64,000 nt of DNA from Streptomyces sp. NBC_00425 (GCF_036030735.1 NZ_CP107928.1:6634001-6698000), one strand, 5' to 3'. Positions 7,920 through 16,478 are shown, counted from the stretch's first letter. Program-made: numbers and translations. The notes: generated by a model not told the origin, from the letters alone.

Positions 7920-9548
7920 ATGACCACGGCCGCCCACCCCAGGACCGTCAAGGAACAGACCTTCGACGTCCTGCGCCAGTACGACCTCACCACCCTCTTC
8001 AGCAACCCGGGCTCCACCGAGGTCGGCTTCCTCGCCGACCTGCCCGCCGACATCTCCTTCGTGCTCGGCCTGCACGAGGGCTCGGTCGTAGGGATGGCCT
8101 CCGGCAGGTCCCTGGCCACCGGTCGCCCCGCGCTCGTACTGCTGCACACCACCGCCGGATACGGCAACGCGGTCAGCGCCCTGGCCACCGCCCGCGCCAA
8201 CCGCGCGCCCCTGGTGGTCATCGTGGGCCAGCAGGACCGCCGGCATCTGCCCCACGAGCCGTTCCTGGCCGGACGGTTGGACGGACTCGCCGGAGAGTAC
8301 CCCGTGTGGCAGCACACGCCGGCCCGTCCGCAGGACGTCCCCGGTGCCGTCGCCCGCGCCTGGCACGAGGCCCAGGAAGGCCGTGGTCCGGCGGTCGTCG
8401 TCGTCCCGATGGACGACTGGTTCGCCGAGGCCGAGGAGGACGTCGCCCAGGCCGCGCCGCGCGGACCGCTCGCGGTACGAGGCGGTCGTACGGCCTCCGA
8501 CGACGCCGTGGCCGCCCTCGCCGCGCTGCTGACGGCCGCCGACTCGCCCTGTCTGGTGGCGGGCGCGGGCAACGACACGGCGGACGGCTGGCAGGCGCTC
8601 GTCACGCTGGCCGAGCGTCTGGACTGCCCGGTCTACCAGGAGCCGTTCGGCGCCCGCGCCGGCTTCCCCCAGGACCACCGTCTCTTCGCCGGCCACCTGC
8701 CCGCGGTGCGCCCCGCACTGCGCGAAGCGCTCGCGCCGTACGACACGGTCCTCACCGTCGGAGCCGCCGCGTTCCGCCAATACACCTACGCCCCCGGCGA
8801 GTTCACCGAGCCGGGCACCCGGGTCGCCGTCATCACCAACGACCCGGAGGAGGCCCACCGCAGCCCGGCGGAGCTGGTGCTGCTCGCCGAACCGGCCGAC
8901 ACCGTACGTCGGTTGGCCCCGCTGGTGCCCGCCATCCCGCGTTCCTCGGCGCCGAACCGGCCGACCGCACCCCAGCCGCCTCTCCCCGGTGAGCCCCTGC
9001 GTGCCGCTCATGTCCTGGCCGCCCTCGCCGAGCGGCTCGACCCGACGGCCGTGGTGGTCGAGGAGACCCCCTCCAGCCGCCCGGACCTGCACCGGCTGCT
9101 GCCCGCCCGGGCGCCGCTCGGCTTCCTCAGCGCGGCCATGGGCGGACTGGGCTTCGCCATGCCGGCCGCGATCGGCGTCCGGCACGGCGCCCCGGACCGG
9201 CCCGTCGTGGCCGTCCTCGGCGACGGCTCCTCCCTCTACTCGATCCAGGCCCTGTGGAGCGCCGCCCACTACGGCATCGGCGTCCTGTTCGTCGTCCTCG
9301 CCAACGGCCGCTACGCGATCATGGACCGCCTCTCCGAGCGCGAGGGCTCCGCCGCCCCGGCCTGGCCCGCCTTCACCGAGCTGAGCGTGTCGACCCTGGC
9401 CAAGGGCCTGGGCTGCCCGGCCGAACGGGTCGAGGACCACACCGCGTTGCTGTCCGTCCTGGACGAGGTCCTGCCGACCCTGGCGGACCGGCGTGAGCCG
9501 CTCGTGCTCGAGGTCGCCGTCGAGGCCGACGCCCACTACTCCTCATGA
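7920..9548 (+). CDS. ThDP-dependent decarboxylase, benzoylformate-decarboxylase-like
   Basis: A 542-residue thiamine-diphosphate enzyme with a PYR domain at the N-terminus, a central domain and a PP domain carrying GDGSSLYSIQALWSAA. The start of the PYR domain has SNPGSTE, equivalent to the NPGSNE loop with Ser26 in Pseudomonas putida benzoylformate decarboxylase. LLHTTAGYGNAV matches the HSAAGTGNAM segment with the catalytic His70. The stretch equivalent to FRYHQYDPGQ reads FRQYTYAPGE, so His281 is replaced, apparently by Tyr. Benzoylformate to benzaldehyde plus CO2 is the likely reaction because an aldehyde dehydrogenase and a 2-hydroxyacid dehydrogenase follow. Other 2-oxoacid decarboxylases or carboligases remain possible. 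Confidence 0.8.
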   Translation: MTTAAHPRTVKEQTFDVLRQYDLTTLFSNPGSTEVGFLADLPADISFVLGLHEGSVVGMASGRSLATGRPALVLLHTTAGYGNAVSALATARANRAPLVVIVGQQDRRHLPHEPFLAGRLDGLAGEYPVWQHTPARPQDVPGAVARAWHEAQEGRGPAVVVVPMDDWFAEAEEDVAQAAPRGPLAVRGGRTASDDAVAALAALLTAADSPCLVAGAGNDTADGWQALVTLAERLDCPVYQEPFGARAGFPQDHRLFAGHLPAVRPALREALAPYDTVLTVGAAAFRQYTYAPGEFTEPGTRVAVITNDPEEAHRSPAELVLLAEPADTVRRLAPLVPAIPRSSAPNRPTAPQPPLPGEPLRAAHVLAALAERLDPTAVVVEETPSSRPDLHRLLPARAPLGFLSAAMGGLGFAMPAAIGVRHGAPDRPVVAVLGDGSSLYSIQALWSAAHYGIGVLFVVLANGRYAIMDRLSEREGSAAPAWPAFTELSVSTLAKGLGCPAERVEDHTALLSVLDEVLPTLADRREPLVLEVAVEADAHYSS

Positions 9549-9573
9549 CCCGCTGAACGGAAGGCACAGACCC

Positions 9574-10515
9574 GTGAAGGTCGTCATCATCGGAGGCGCC
9601 GGCGGCATCGGCTCCTCCGCAGCGTTCAACCTGCTCTCCGCGCAGGGGACGTACGAGATCGTGCTCGTCGACACCCGGCCGAACATGATCACCAGCCACA
9701 CCATGGACCTGGAGAACGCCCTCGGCCTCGGCGCCACCGCCGACACCGTGCGGGGCGGCACCCCCGAGGACGCGCTCGACGCGGACGTGGTCGTGCTGAG
9801 CGCCGCCGTCCCGCTGCGGCTGAACTCCTCCCGTTCCGTCTTCCTCGCCGACAACGCGCGGATCGTGAGCGAGTGCCTGCGTCCCCTGCGGGAGGCGGGA
9901 GCGGACTTCGGCGGGCTGGTGCTCCTGCTCACCAACCCCGTCGACCCGCTGCTGACCTGGGTGCACCGGCAGGACTGGCTGCCGCGCGAGCGGCTGATCG
10001 GCTACACCCTCAACGACAGCCTCCGGCTGCGCACCGGCATCGCGTTCGCGCTCGGCGTGCCGCCGAAGGACGTCGACGCCTGGATGCTCGGCGAGCACGG
10101 CGAGGGCCAGGTCCCGCTGTACAGCCGGGTCAGGATCGGCGGGGAACCCGTCGTCCTCACCGACGAGCAGCGCGTGGCCGCCGAGGAGTACGTGGACACC
10201 TGGTACTCCAAGCACGTGGCCCTCGACTCGGGCCGCACCTCCACCTGGACCACCGGTCTGGGCACCGCCCGTCTCATCGAGGCGATCGCCACCGGCTCCG
10301 GGACGCTCGTCCCCGCCTCCGTCGTGCTGGACGGCGAGTACGGCGTGCACGGCACCAGCCTCACCGTGCCCGTCGAGCTCGGGCCCGAGGGAGTACGGCG
10401 CATCGCGGCCTGGGACCTGCCGGAGGAGGAAGCGGCCGGCATGGTCCGGGCCGCCGACCGTGTCGAGGCGGGCGCCTCCGAACTGACCGACCAGGCCGTG
10501 GCTCAACCGTCCTGA
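9574..10515 (+). CDS. LDH/MDH-family NAD-dependent 2-hydroxyacid dehydrogenase (aryl substrate proposed)
   Basis: A 313-residue Rossmann enzyme. GTG 9574 is chosen because the dinucleotide-binding motif (MKVVIIGGAGGIGSS) begins there. Catalytic residues are present: Asp148 and Arg151 in NDSLRLR, His175 in GEHGEG and Arg87 in the mobile loop. Asp33 suggests NAD preference. The specificity position that is Arg81 in E. coli malate dehydrogenase and Gln in lactate dehydrogenase is Leu81 here, so a hydrophobic substituent is expected instead of a carboxylate. Placed between a benzoylformate-decarboxylase-like gene and a benzaldehyde-type dehydrogenase, it may oxidise mandelate to benzoylformate. 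Known mandelate dehydrogenases are usually flavin enzymes, so this would be an uncommon solution. Confidence 0.8.
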   Translation: MKVVIIGGAGGIGSSAAFNLLSAQGTYEIVLVDTRPNMITSHTMDLENALGLGATADTVRGGTPEDALDADVVVLSAAVPLRLNSSRSVFLADNARIVSECLRPLREAGADFGGLVLLLTNPVDPLLTWVHRQDWLPRERLIGYTLNDSLRLRTGIAFALGVPPKDVDAWMLGEHGEGQVPLYSRVRIGGEPVVLTDEQRVAAEEYVDTWYSKHVALDSGRTSTWTTGLGTARLIEAIATGSGTLVPASVVLDGEYGVHGTSLTVPVELGPEGVRRIAAWDLPEEEAAGMVRAADRVEAGASELTDQAVAQPS

Positions 10516-10549
10516 CCCAACTGATCACGTGCCACCACGTATCAACGAC

Positions 10550-10559
10550 GCTACGTAGC
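10550..10559. promoter_or_regulatory. palindrome GCTACGTAGC before the aldehyde dehydrogenase
   Basis: A perfect 10-bp palindrome in the 59-bp gap, overlapping the region just before AAGGAG. A CACGTG palindrome also lies in the gap. This could be an operator or a weak intercistronic structure; no cognate regulator is assigned. Confidence 0.25.
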
Positions 10560-10574
10560 AAGGAGAACGACCTC

Positions 10575-12035
10575 ATGACCATCACCCGAGACCTGTACAT
10601 CGCCGGCGAAGACGTGCCCGCCGCCTCCGGCCGGACCACCGACGACATCAACCCCTTCACCGGGGAGGTGTACGCCACCGTCGCCGCCGCCGGTCCCGAG
10701 GACGTCGCCCGTGCCGTGGACGCGGCCGACGCGGCCTTCGAGGCATGGGCCGCGCTGGCCCCCTTCGCCCGTCGGGCGATCTTCCTCAAGGCCGCCGACC
10801 TGCTGGACGGGCGCGGCGCACAGGTCGCCGACCTGATGGCGCAGGAGGCGGGCGGCACACGTCCATGGGCGTTCTTCAACGTGATGCTGGCGGCGAACAT
10901 CCTGCGCGAGGCGGCAGCCGCGATCACCGCCCCGCGCGGTGAGGTGCTCAGCGCGCAGGAGCAGGGCGCGCTGGGCCTGGCGATACGCGAACCGCTGGGC
11001 GTGGTCGCGGCGTTCGCGCCCTGGAACGCGCCGGTCATCTTGGGCGTGCGCGCCGTGGCGGCGCCGCTGGCCGCGGGCAACACGGTCGTCGTCAAGGCGA
11101 GCGAGGACGCGCCGATCGCCTGTGGCCTGCTGGTCGCCGACGTGCTGCGGGAGGCCGGGCTGCCGGACGGCGTGCTCAACGTCATCACCAACGCCCGTGA
11201 GGACGCCGCCGAGATCGCCGAGACGCTGATCGCCGACGAGCGGGTGCGGGCGGTGAACTTCACCGGCTCCACCGCCGTCGGGCGGATCGTCGGAGAGCTG
11301 GCGGCTCGTCACCTCAAGCCCGCCGTACTGGAGTTGGGCGGCAAGAACGCGGTGCTCGTCCTCGACGACGCGGACGTGGACTACGCCGTGGACGCCGTGA
11401 CGTTCAGCGTGTTCATGAACGCCGGACAGATCTGCATGTCGGGCGACCGCATCCTCGTCCACGAGTCCCTGGCCGAGGAGTTCATCCAGAAGTTCACCGC
11501 GAAGGCGGGTTCGCTGGCGGCCGGTGACCCCGGGGAGCCGTACACGGTCGTGGGCCCGCTGGTGAGCTCACAGGCCGCCCGGCGGGTGGCCGGCCTGGTC
11601 GCGGACGCCGTGGCCAAGGGCGCGAAGGTCCTGCTCGGCGGCGGTGAACCGGACGGCGCGGTCCACCCCGCGACCGTCCTCACCGCTGTCCCGAAGGGCG
11701 CGGACCTGTACCACACCGAGGCGTTCGGCCCGGTCTGCGTGATCGAGACCTTCTCCGACGACGACACCGCGGTGGCCCTCGCCAACGACACCGACAACGG
11801 CCTGACCTGCGGCATCATCACGGAGAACGCCACCCACGGACTGACGGTGGCGCGCCGGATCCGGACGGGCATCGTGCACATCAACGACCAGACGGTGGCC
11901 GACGAACCGCAAGCCCCGTTCGGCGGAGCGAAGGCCTCCGGGTACGGGCGCTTCGGCGGCCGTTGGGGGGTCGAAGCGTTCTCGAACACCCGCTGGGTGA
12001 CCATCGCCACGCAGCAAGCGCACTACCCCTTCTGA
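10575..12035 (+). CDS. aldehyde dehydrogenase, benzaldehyde-dehydrogenase-like
   Basis: A 486-residue NAD(P)-dependent aldehyde dehydrogenase with LELGGKN (catalytic Glu), NAGQICMSGDR (catalytic Cys), FTGST and the C-terminal PFGGAKASGYGRFGG block. The ATG follows AAGGAG. The sequence type is that of benzaldehyde/vanillin/salicylaldehyde dehydrogenases. As last gene of the block it would oxidise benzaldehyde to benzoate. A second member of the same type lies at 53335-54798. No benzoate ring-cleavage genes are in the window. Confidence 0.88.
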   Translation: MTITRDLYIAGEDVPAASGRTTDDINPFTGEVYATVAAAGPEDVARAVDAADAAFEAWAALAPFARRAIFLKAADLLDGRGAQVADLMAQEAGGTRPWAFFNVMLAANILREAAAAITAPRGEVLSAQEQGALGLAIREPLGVVAAFAPWNAPVILGVRAVAAPLAAGNTVVVKASEDAPIACGLLVADVLREAGLPDGVLNVITNAREDAAEIAETLIADERVRAVNFTGSTAVGRIVGELAARHLKPAVLELGGKNAVLVLDDADVDYAVDAVTFSVFMNAGQICMSGDRILVHESLAEEFIQKFTAKAGSLAAGDPGEPYTVVGPLVSSQAARRVAGLVADAVAKGAKVLLGGGEPDGAVHPATVLTAVPKGADLYHTEAFGPVCVIETFSDDDTAVALANDTDNGLTCGIITENATHGLTVARRIRTGIVHINDQTVADEPQAPFGGAKASGYGRFGGRWGVEAFSNTRWVTIATQQAHYPF

Positions 12036-12703
12036 ACCGGATCGGAGTGCCGGGGCCCACTGGGCGATCAAGGCGAAGCCCGGACCACCGGACGGCCTGT
12101 CGGGCACGTCGCGACAGGGCTGGGAACACGCTGCCCACGCGCCTTGGGAGCGACATGAACAAATCGACAGCCCCGACATCCAGCGCACTTCCCTCGCGTG
12201 GTCTGTTGGTGATCCGGCAATAAAACGCGGAGCTGTCCCGCCTACGCGCGGAGCCGACGAGATCGCGACCATCGAATACCAGGGCGACTGCGAGCTATGC
12301 CCGCGCGGGGGGCCGAACGGTGTTGTCACGGGTGCCGGTACGTCTGGTTCGCGGTCCGGGGGCTCGGGAACTACCCGAAGAGGAAACGGCCCTGCGGGGG
12401 TCGTCATCGGCCTCTTCCCCGAAGTCGTTGGCGCGGGGAGCTGGCGGCCGGGTCGTACGAAGGTCTCAACGGCCGCAGTTTTTGAGATGCCTTTCCCGCT
12501 CCGCGGATACGGACGTCAGCGGTTGGTGAGCCGATCGTCTGTCTGAGGCACCGCAGACGGGTGAGTCCTCAAGCCGTGCCCGGCCAGGTCTGGAGCCGGA
12601 AGAGGACGAAGCGACGCGGCCCGCCGGCCTCGTGCAACTCTTCGGCGTGGGTTTGCGGTCGTCGTAGCCGACCATCCGGGCGACCACCGGAGCGGGGCGG
12701 GGA
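12036..12703. other. intergenic stretch without recognisable gene
   Basis: No reading frame here shows codon bias or a recognisable motif, and no repeat or terminator is convincing. It separates the catabolic island from the AsnC/exporter pair and may contain decayed sequence. Confidence 0.5.
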
Positions 12704-13699
12704 TCAGGGTCTCCGCAAAGCCACCGCCGCCTTGTATGTGCGCAGTACCGGGGCCGTTTCAATGCGTGCCACCGCCTCCAATGCCACGCGCCGCGTGAGG
12801 TATGCGTGGAGCGCCTCTGCGTCCTGGCACAACGCCTGCGCGACCACATTCGTCGGCCCCGTCGTCGCCGCGACCAGCGCCAGTTCCTCGTGACCCGCCA
12901 GGGCGGTCGCCACCGTCTCCAACTGCGCGGGCGCGACCTGCATCCACAACAGCGCCGACACTGTGACGCCGACCAGCGCCGGATCCACGTCCACGTCGAA
13001 GAACAATGCTCTGCGCGTCCGCAGTTCGGCGAGCCTGCGGGCCACCGTCGACGCCGTCGTACGGGTCACCGCCGCCAGTTCTGCGTAGCTGATCCGAGCG
13101 TCCTCGCGCAACGCGTCCAGTAGGACCCGGTCCGCGCCGGTCAGCTGGTACGGCTCTTCCCCAGGTTGCGCGGCGCGCCCGCTGACGCCGGTTGCTTCCC
13201 GTTCGGCGCGTAGCCGAGCCTGCTGCTCCTCGTCCAGGACGTTCACCCGTCCCCGCCATGCGGTCGGCCCGCCGAGATAGGTGTGCAACAGGTAGTGCGC
13301 GGAGACCGAGGTGATCCCGGCGGTACGCGGGATGTCGCGCAGCAGCAGAGCGTGCGCGTCCGGACCCGACGGTGCTGTGTGGATGATCGCCACGATCTCC
13401 GTTCCGCCGGACGTCAGCCGCACCCACGAGGTGTCCGGCCGGCGCGCGAGCGCCACTGCGATGTCGTGCGCGCTGCGCGTCGCGGCCGTCAGCCGCACGA
13501 ACCACTGGTGCGCGCCCGCGCTGCGCGGTGTCGGCAGCGTCACCACCCGCAGCCCGGCCTGTGCGTACAGGCGACGGTAACGACGGACGACGGTTTGAGT
13601 CGAGGAGCCGAGGACCTCGGCGATGAGAGTGAACGGCGCCCGTGCGTCCACCTGCAGGGCATGGATCAGACCTCGATCCAGATCATCCAGCACAAGCAT
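12704..13699 (-). CDS. AsnC/Lrp-family regulator with tandem HTH and ligand domains
   Basis: A 331-residue protein, about twice the usual Lrp length. It has two winged-helix segments (about residues 1-60 and 180-235) and two AsnC-type ligand-binding segments, the usual long actinobacterial form. ATG 13699 (MLVLDDLDRGL) is preferred to a TTG three codons upstream. The gene is divergent from a DHA2-type exporter across a 126-bp AT-rich gap, so the exporter is the probable target. The effector, perhaps an amino acid or an exported drug, is unknown. Confidence 0.85.
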   Translation of the reverse strand: MLVLDDLDRGLIHALQVDARAPFTLIAEVLGSSTQTVVRRYRRLYAQAGLRVVTLPTPRSAGAHQWFVRLTAATRSAHDIAVALARRPDTSWVRLTSGGTEIVAIIHTAPSGPDAHALLLRDIPRTAGITSVSAHYLLHTYLGGPTAWRGRVNVLDEEQQARLRAEREATGVSGRAAQPGEEPYQLTGADRVLLDALREDARISYAELAAVTRTTASTVARRLAELRTRRALFFDVDVDPALVGVTVSALLWMQVAPAQLETVATALAGHEELALVAATTGPTNVVAQALCQDAEALHAYLTRRVALEAVARIETAPVLRTYKAAVALRRP

Positions 13700-13825
13700 A
13701 TTCAGCAAATTATCCGATCTGGATGGAAGAAATCACCTATCGATCACGAAGAAATGGAAGCTGTTGCGAGTGGGCGGGCACGGTGGTCACCTGCCCGCCG
13801 CGACCCGTATCCCTGGGGAGACCGC

Positions 13826-15310
13826 ATGTCCCGCACCACCGGCACACCCGCCACCGTTCCTGCCGCATCGGGTACCCCCGCCTCTACTGACGCGCCCGCG
13901 CCATGCGGGTGGCGCTGGATCGCACTCGCCGCGCTCCTTGCCGCCGAGGCTATGAACCTGCTCGACGCCACGATCGTCCAGGTCGCTGCCCCTGTCATAC
14001 ATACCGACCTCGGCGGGGCGGGCGCTACCATCCCGTGGTTCAGCGCCTCCTACACCCTCGCCTTCGCCCTCGGCCTGCTCACCGGCGCACGCCTTGGCGA
14101 CATTCACGGCCGGAAGCGCGTCTTTCACGCCGGGGTCATCGCATTCGCCGTCACCTCCCTGGCGTGCGCGCTCGCTCCCACCACCACTGCTCTCATCATC
14201 CTGCGCGCCCTGCAAGGGACCGCCGCGGCCGCAATCATCCCGCAGACGTTCGGGCTGATCCGCGCGATGTTCACCGGCACCGAACTGTCCAAGGCCCTCG
14301 GCATGATCGGTCCCGTCATGGGGCTGTCTGCCGTTGCCGGCCCCGCGCTCGGCGGCGTCCTCACCCACGCCGACTTGCTCGGCGCCTCCTGGCGCGCCGT
14401 CTTTCTCGTCAACCTTCCTCTCGCCGCTGCCGTCCTGGCCGCCACACCCCGGCTGCGCGAAGACCGCGCCCCCGTCCGGCCCCGCCTCGACCCGGCCGGC
14501 ACCGCACTGGCCATGCTCGGAACCGCCCTGCTGGTGTGCCCGCTCGCCACCGGACGCCCCGGACCCGCAGCGTGGGCGACCGCCGCGGCCGGCGCCGCCG
14601 TCCTGACGGTGTTCGTCGCCCAGCAGCGCCGAACCGCCCGCCGTGGCAAAGCCCCGTTGGTCGAACCCGCCCTGCTGCGCGGCCGCTCCTTTCCCGCGGC
14701 ACTGGCCACGTCCACTCTGTTCTTCGCCGTGATGAACGGCGTAATGATCACCGTCGTCCTCCACCTCGAACTCGGCCTCGATGACGGGCCGCTCACCGCC
14801 GGACTCAGCCTGTTGCCCTGGTCCACAGGACTGGCCGTCGCTTCCTGGGCCGCCGGAAGCCACCTCGTCCCCCGGTACGGCGCCCGCGTCATGCACGCCG
14901 GCATCGCAACCTTCGCCGGCGGGCTGGCCGCCGCCGCGCTGGCCTACCGCGCCGCTGCCCCCGATGCCTACCCGACAGCCCTCCCGTTCGCCCTCGCGTT
15001 GGCAGGGCTGGGCTCCGGGCTGTTCACGCCACCGTTCTTCACCACCGCGCTGGGAGCCGTCGGACCACAGGAGACCGGATCCGCGGCGGGACTGCTCAAC
15101 GCGGTCCAACAACTCGGCGGAACCCTCGGAGTCGCCCTCATCGGCGGGCTCTACCTCGACACAACCGGCGGCCCTCGCACCGCAGCCGAACACGCGCTTG
15201 GCGTAGCAACCTTGCTCCTGGCCGCCACCGCGGCGGCCGCCGGTGTGATGACCGCGCGCCGTACCCGATCGACCGGTCCTGCCGACGAGGTCAGGGACGA
15301 GACAGGCTGA
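13826..15310 (+). CDS. MFS drug:H+ antiporter, DHA2 (EmrB/QacA-like)
   Basis: A 494-residue membrane protein with about fourteen hydrophobic helices. It shows the DHA2 helix-1 motif LDATIVQVAAP, motif A as GARLGDIHGRKR, and the antiporter motif C segment with GPALGG. GGGGAG lies five bases before ATG. It is divergent from the AsnC/Lrp regulator, a common arrangement for an exporter and its sensor. Likely function is proton-driven efflux of a hydrophobic drug or metabolite; the substrate is unknown. Confidence 0.85.
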   Translation: MSRTTGTPATVPAASGTPASTDAPAPCGWRWIALAALLAAEAMNLLDATIVQVAAPVIHTDLGGAGATIPWFSASYTLAFALGLLTGARLGDIHGRKRVFHAGVIAFAVTSLACALAPTTTALIILRALQGTAAAAIIPQTFGLIRAMFTGTELSKALGMIGPVMGLSAVAGPALGGVLTHADLLGASWRAVFLVNLPLAAAVLAATPRLREDRAPVRPRLDPAGTALAMLGTALLVCPLATGRPGPAAWATAAAGAAVLTVFVAQQRRTARRGKAPLVEPALLRGRSFPAALATSTLFFAVMNGVMITVVLHLELGLDDGPLTAGLSLLPWSTGLAVASWAAGSHLVPRYGARVMHAGIATFAGGLAAAALAYRAAAPDAYPTALPFALALAGLGSGLFTPPFFTTALGAVGPQETGSAAGLLNAVQQLGGTLGVALIGGLYLDTTGGPRTAAEHALGVATLLLAATAAAAGVMTARRTRSTGPADEVRDETG

Positions 15311-15414
15311 TCGTCACACCGGCTGTCCGATCCACGGGCCCGCGTCTGTCGCACGCTCACAGCGCCGAACAGGCTCGTGGTGGAGCAATTCGGGATCGCG
15401 TCGCGAACCCGCCC

Positions 15415-15495
15415 TTGGCGGCGGTGGTCGGTGCGGCCGAGGAGGCGCAGGTCTCCCGCCTGGTGTGGCTGTCGTCGTTCGGCGTCGGCCACACC
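15415..15495 (+). pseudogene. fragment of an NAD(P)-binding (NmrA-like) protein
   Basis: The translation EEAQVSRLVWLSSFGVG matches the strand following the Rossmann fold in NmrA/SDR-type NAD(P)-binding proteins (usually EAGVxRxVxLSSxGV). Nothing before or after continues the domain. The fragment runs in frame into the HigB toxin, implying that the toxin-antitoxin pair was inserted into, or recombined with, such a gene. Confidence 0.5.
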
Positions 15496-15876
15496 TTGGC
15501 TTGGTCGAAGATCATCGTGGTCGAGCCTGCTCTTTCGTGGCTTCACGGCCTGCGCCGTACTGACCGCGACACCCTGATTCAGGTCGGCCAGGCTGTCTCC
15601 GCCCTCCAGGAGGAAGGCCCCGCGCTGGGCCGGCCTCTCGTGGACACGATCAAGGGCTCGGCGCTGTCGAACCTCAAGGAGCTGCGCCCGGGCTCGGCGG
15701 GGGCCACGGAAGTGCGGTTGTTGTTCGTGTTCGACCCGGACCGCCAGGCAGTGATCCTGGTCGGTGGTGACAAGGCGGGCAACTGGTCCGGCTGGTACCG
15801 CGTCGCGGTGCCCCAGGCGGAGCAGGCGTACGCGGAGCATCTGAAGCGAATCGATGGAGAGGACGGGGCACGATGA
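15496..15876 (+). CDS. higB: HigB/RelE-family toxin
   Basis: A 126-residue toxin of the HigB-like RelE superfamily (mRNA interferase). TTG 15496 is chosen because it gives MAWSKIIVVEPALSWL, matching the start of family members; the frame is open further upstream only through an unrelated fragment. Conserved stretches include GRPLVDTIKG, NLKELRPGS, EVRLLFVFDP and GDKAGNWSGWY. The stop overlaps the antitoxin ATG (ATGA). No good ribosome site precedes the TTG, so expression may be weak or depend on upstream translation. Confidence 0.75.
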   Translation: MAWSKIIVVEPALSWLHGLRRTDRDTLIQVGQAVSALQEEGPALGRPLVDTIKGSALSNLKELRPGSAGATEVRLLFVFDPDRQAVILVGGDKAGNWSGWYRVAVPQAEQAYAEHLKRIDGEDGAR

Positions 15877-16211
15877 CTGATCACCTCAAGGGCCCGCAGG
15901 CTGTCTCCTGGGGAGACCTGACCGAGGGTTTCGCCTTCACCGATGCCGAGAAGGACCAGATCCACAAGGGGGCGCAGGCGATGGTCCTGGCCTCCCGTGT
16001 GCACCGCCTCGCCGAGTTGCGGAAGCGGCAGCACACCGAACAGGTTCAGGTCGCCGAAGCCATGGGGGTTACCCAGGCCCGCGTCTCACGCATCGAGAAG
16101 GGTCAGTTGGAGCGCAGCGAGGTCGACACCCTCGCCGCCTACGTCAAGGCGCTCGGCGGCAAGCTGAAGATCGTCGCTGACTTCGGCGACGAGAGCTACG
16201 TCCTCGGCTGA
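15873..16211 (+). CDS. higA: HigA-family XRE antitoxin
   Basis: A 112-residue XRE-type HTH protein. The helix-turn-helix lies at about residues 55-75 (VAEAMGVTQARVSRIEKG) in the C-terminal half, followed by the family tail ALGGKLKIVADFGDES. It overlaps higB by four bases, as in HigBA operons, and should neutralise HigB and autorepress. Its 3' half and downstream sequence recur at 24615 and, more decayed, at 45924. Confidence 0.85.
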   Translation: MTDHLKGPQAVSWGDLTEGFAFTDAEKDQIHKGAQAMVLASRVHRLAELRKRQHTEQVQVAEAMGVTQARVSRIEKGQLERSEVDTLAAYVKALGGKLKIVADFGDESYVLG

Positions 16212-16283
16212 CCCGATCGACGGGCTGCGCCCAGGTCCTGCGCAGTCCGGTGGACGGATTCGCCTCGTCCTCGTGACGTCAGG

Positions 16284-16321
16284 GTTGGTGCTCCACCCCG
16301 GTACAGGGGTGGAGCACCAAC
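16284..16321 (+). terminator. 16-bp perfect hairpin downstream of higBA
   Basis: GTTGGTGCTCCACCCC pairs perfectly with GGGGTGGAGCACCAAC around a 6-nt loop, 72 bp after the higA stop. In copy B (24854-24893) two stem pairs differ but pairing is kept, which argues for a selected RNA or DNA structure. It is probably the higBA terminator. Confidence 0.7.
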
Positions 16322-16429
16322 GCGTCGGTAAGGCACTCCGCTGTGCGAGGGTTCCATCCCCTTTAGCACGTCTGACCTGCAAGAACGGCGTGAATCGGCA
16401 TTGATCGGCAAGGGCCGCCAAGATCCCCA

Positions 16430-16478
16430 ATGGACTCATAATCCGTCGGCCGTGGGTTCGAGTCCCACCCGCCCCACC
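16430..16478 (+). other. 3' half of a tRNA with CAU anticodon (truncated)
   Basis: The anticodon arm ATGGA-CTCATAA-TCCGT pairs over five positions, the T arm GTGGG-TTCGAGT-CCCAC is perfect, and the 3' acceptor strand CCGCCCC is followed by ACC. No D arm or 5' acceptor strand (expected GGGGCGG) is upstream, so it cannot be a working tRNA. Such 3' tRNA halves are typical attachment-site remnants of integrative elements. Confidence 0.7.

Noticed and set aside
7302..9536. 744-codon antisense frame over IclR and the decarboxylase gene
   Set aside because: It mirrors two well-supported genes and has no recognisable domain.
13283..13825. Long in-frame extension upstream of the DHA2 exporter
   Set aside because: It overlaps the AsnC/Lrp gene on the other strand, has no ribosome site, and the exporter ATG with GGGGAG is convincing.
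16430..16478. Intact tRNA gene with CAU anticodon
   Set aside because: No D arm or 5' acceptor strand precedes the anticodon arm, so it is annotated as a truncated 3' half.
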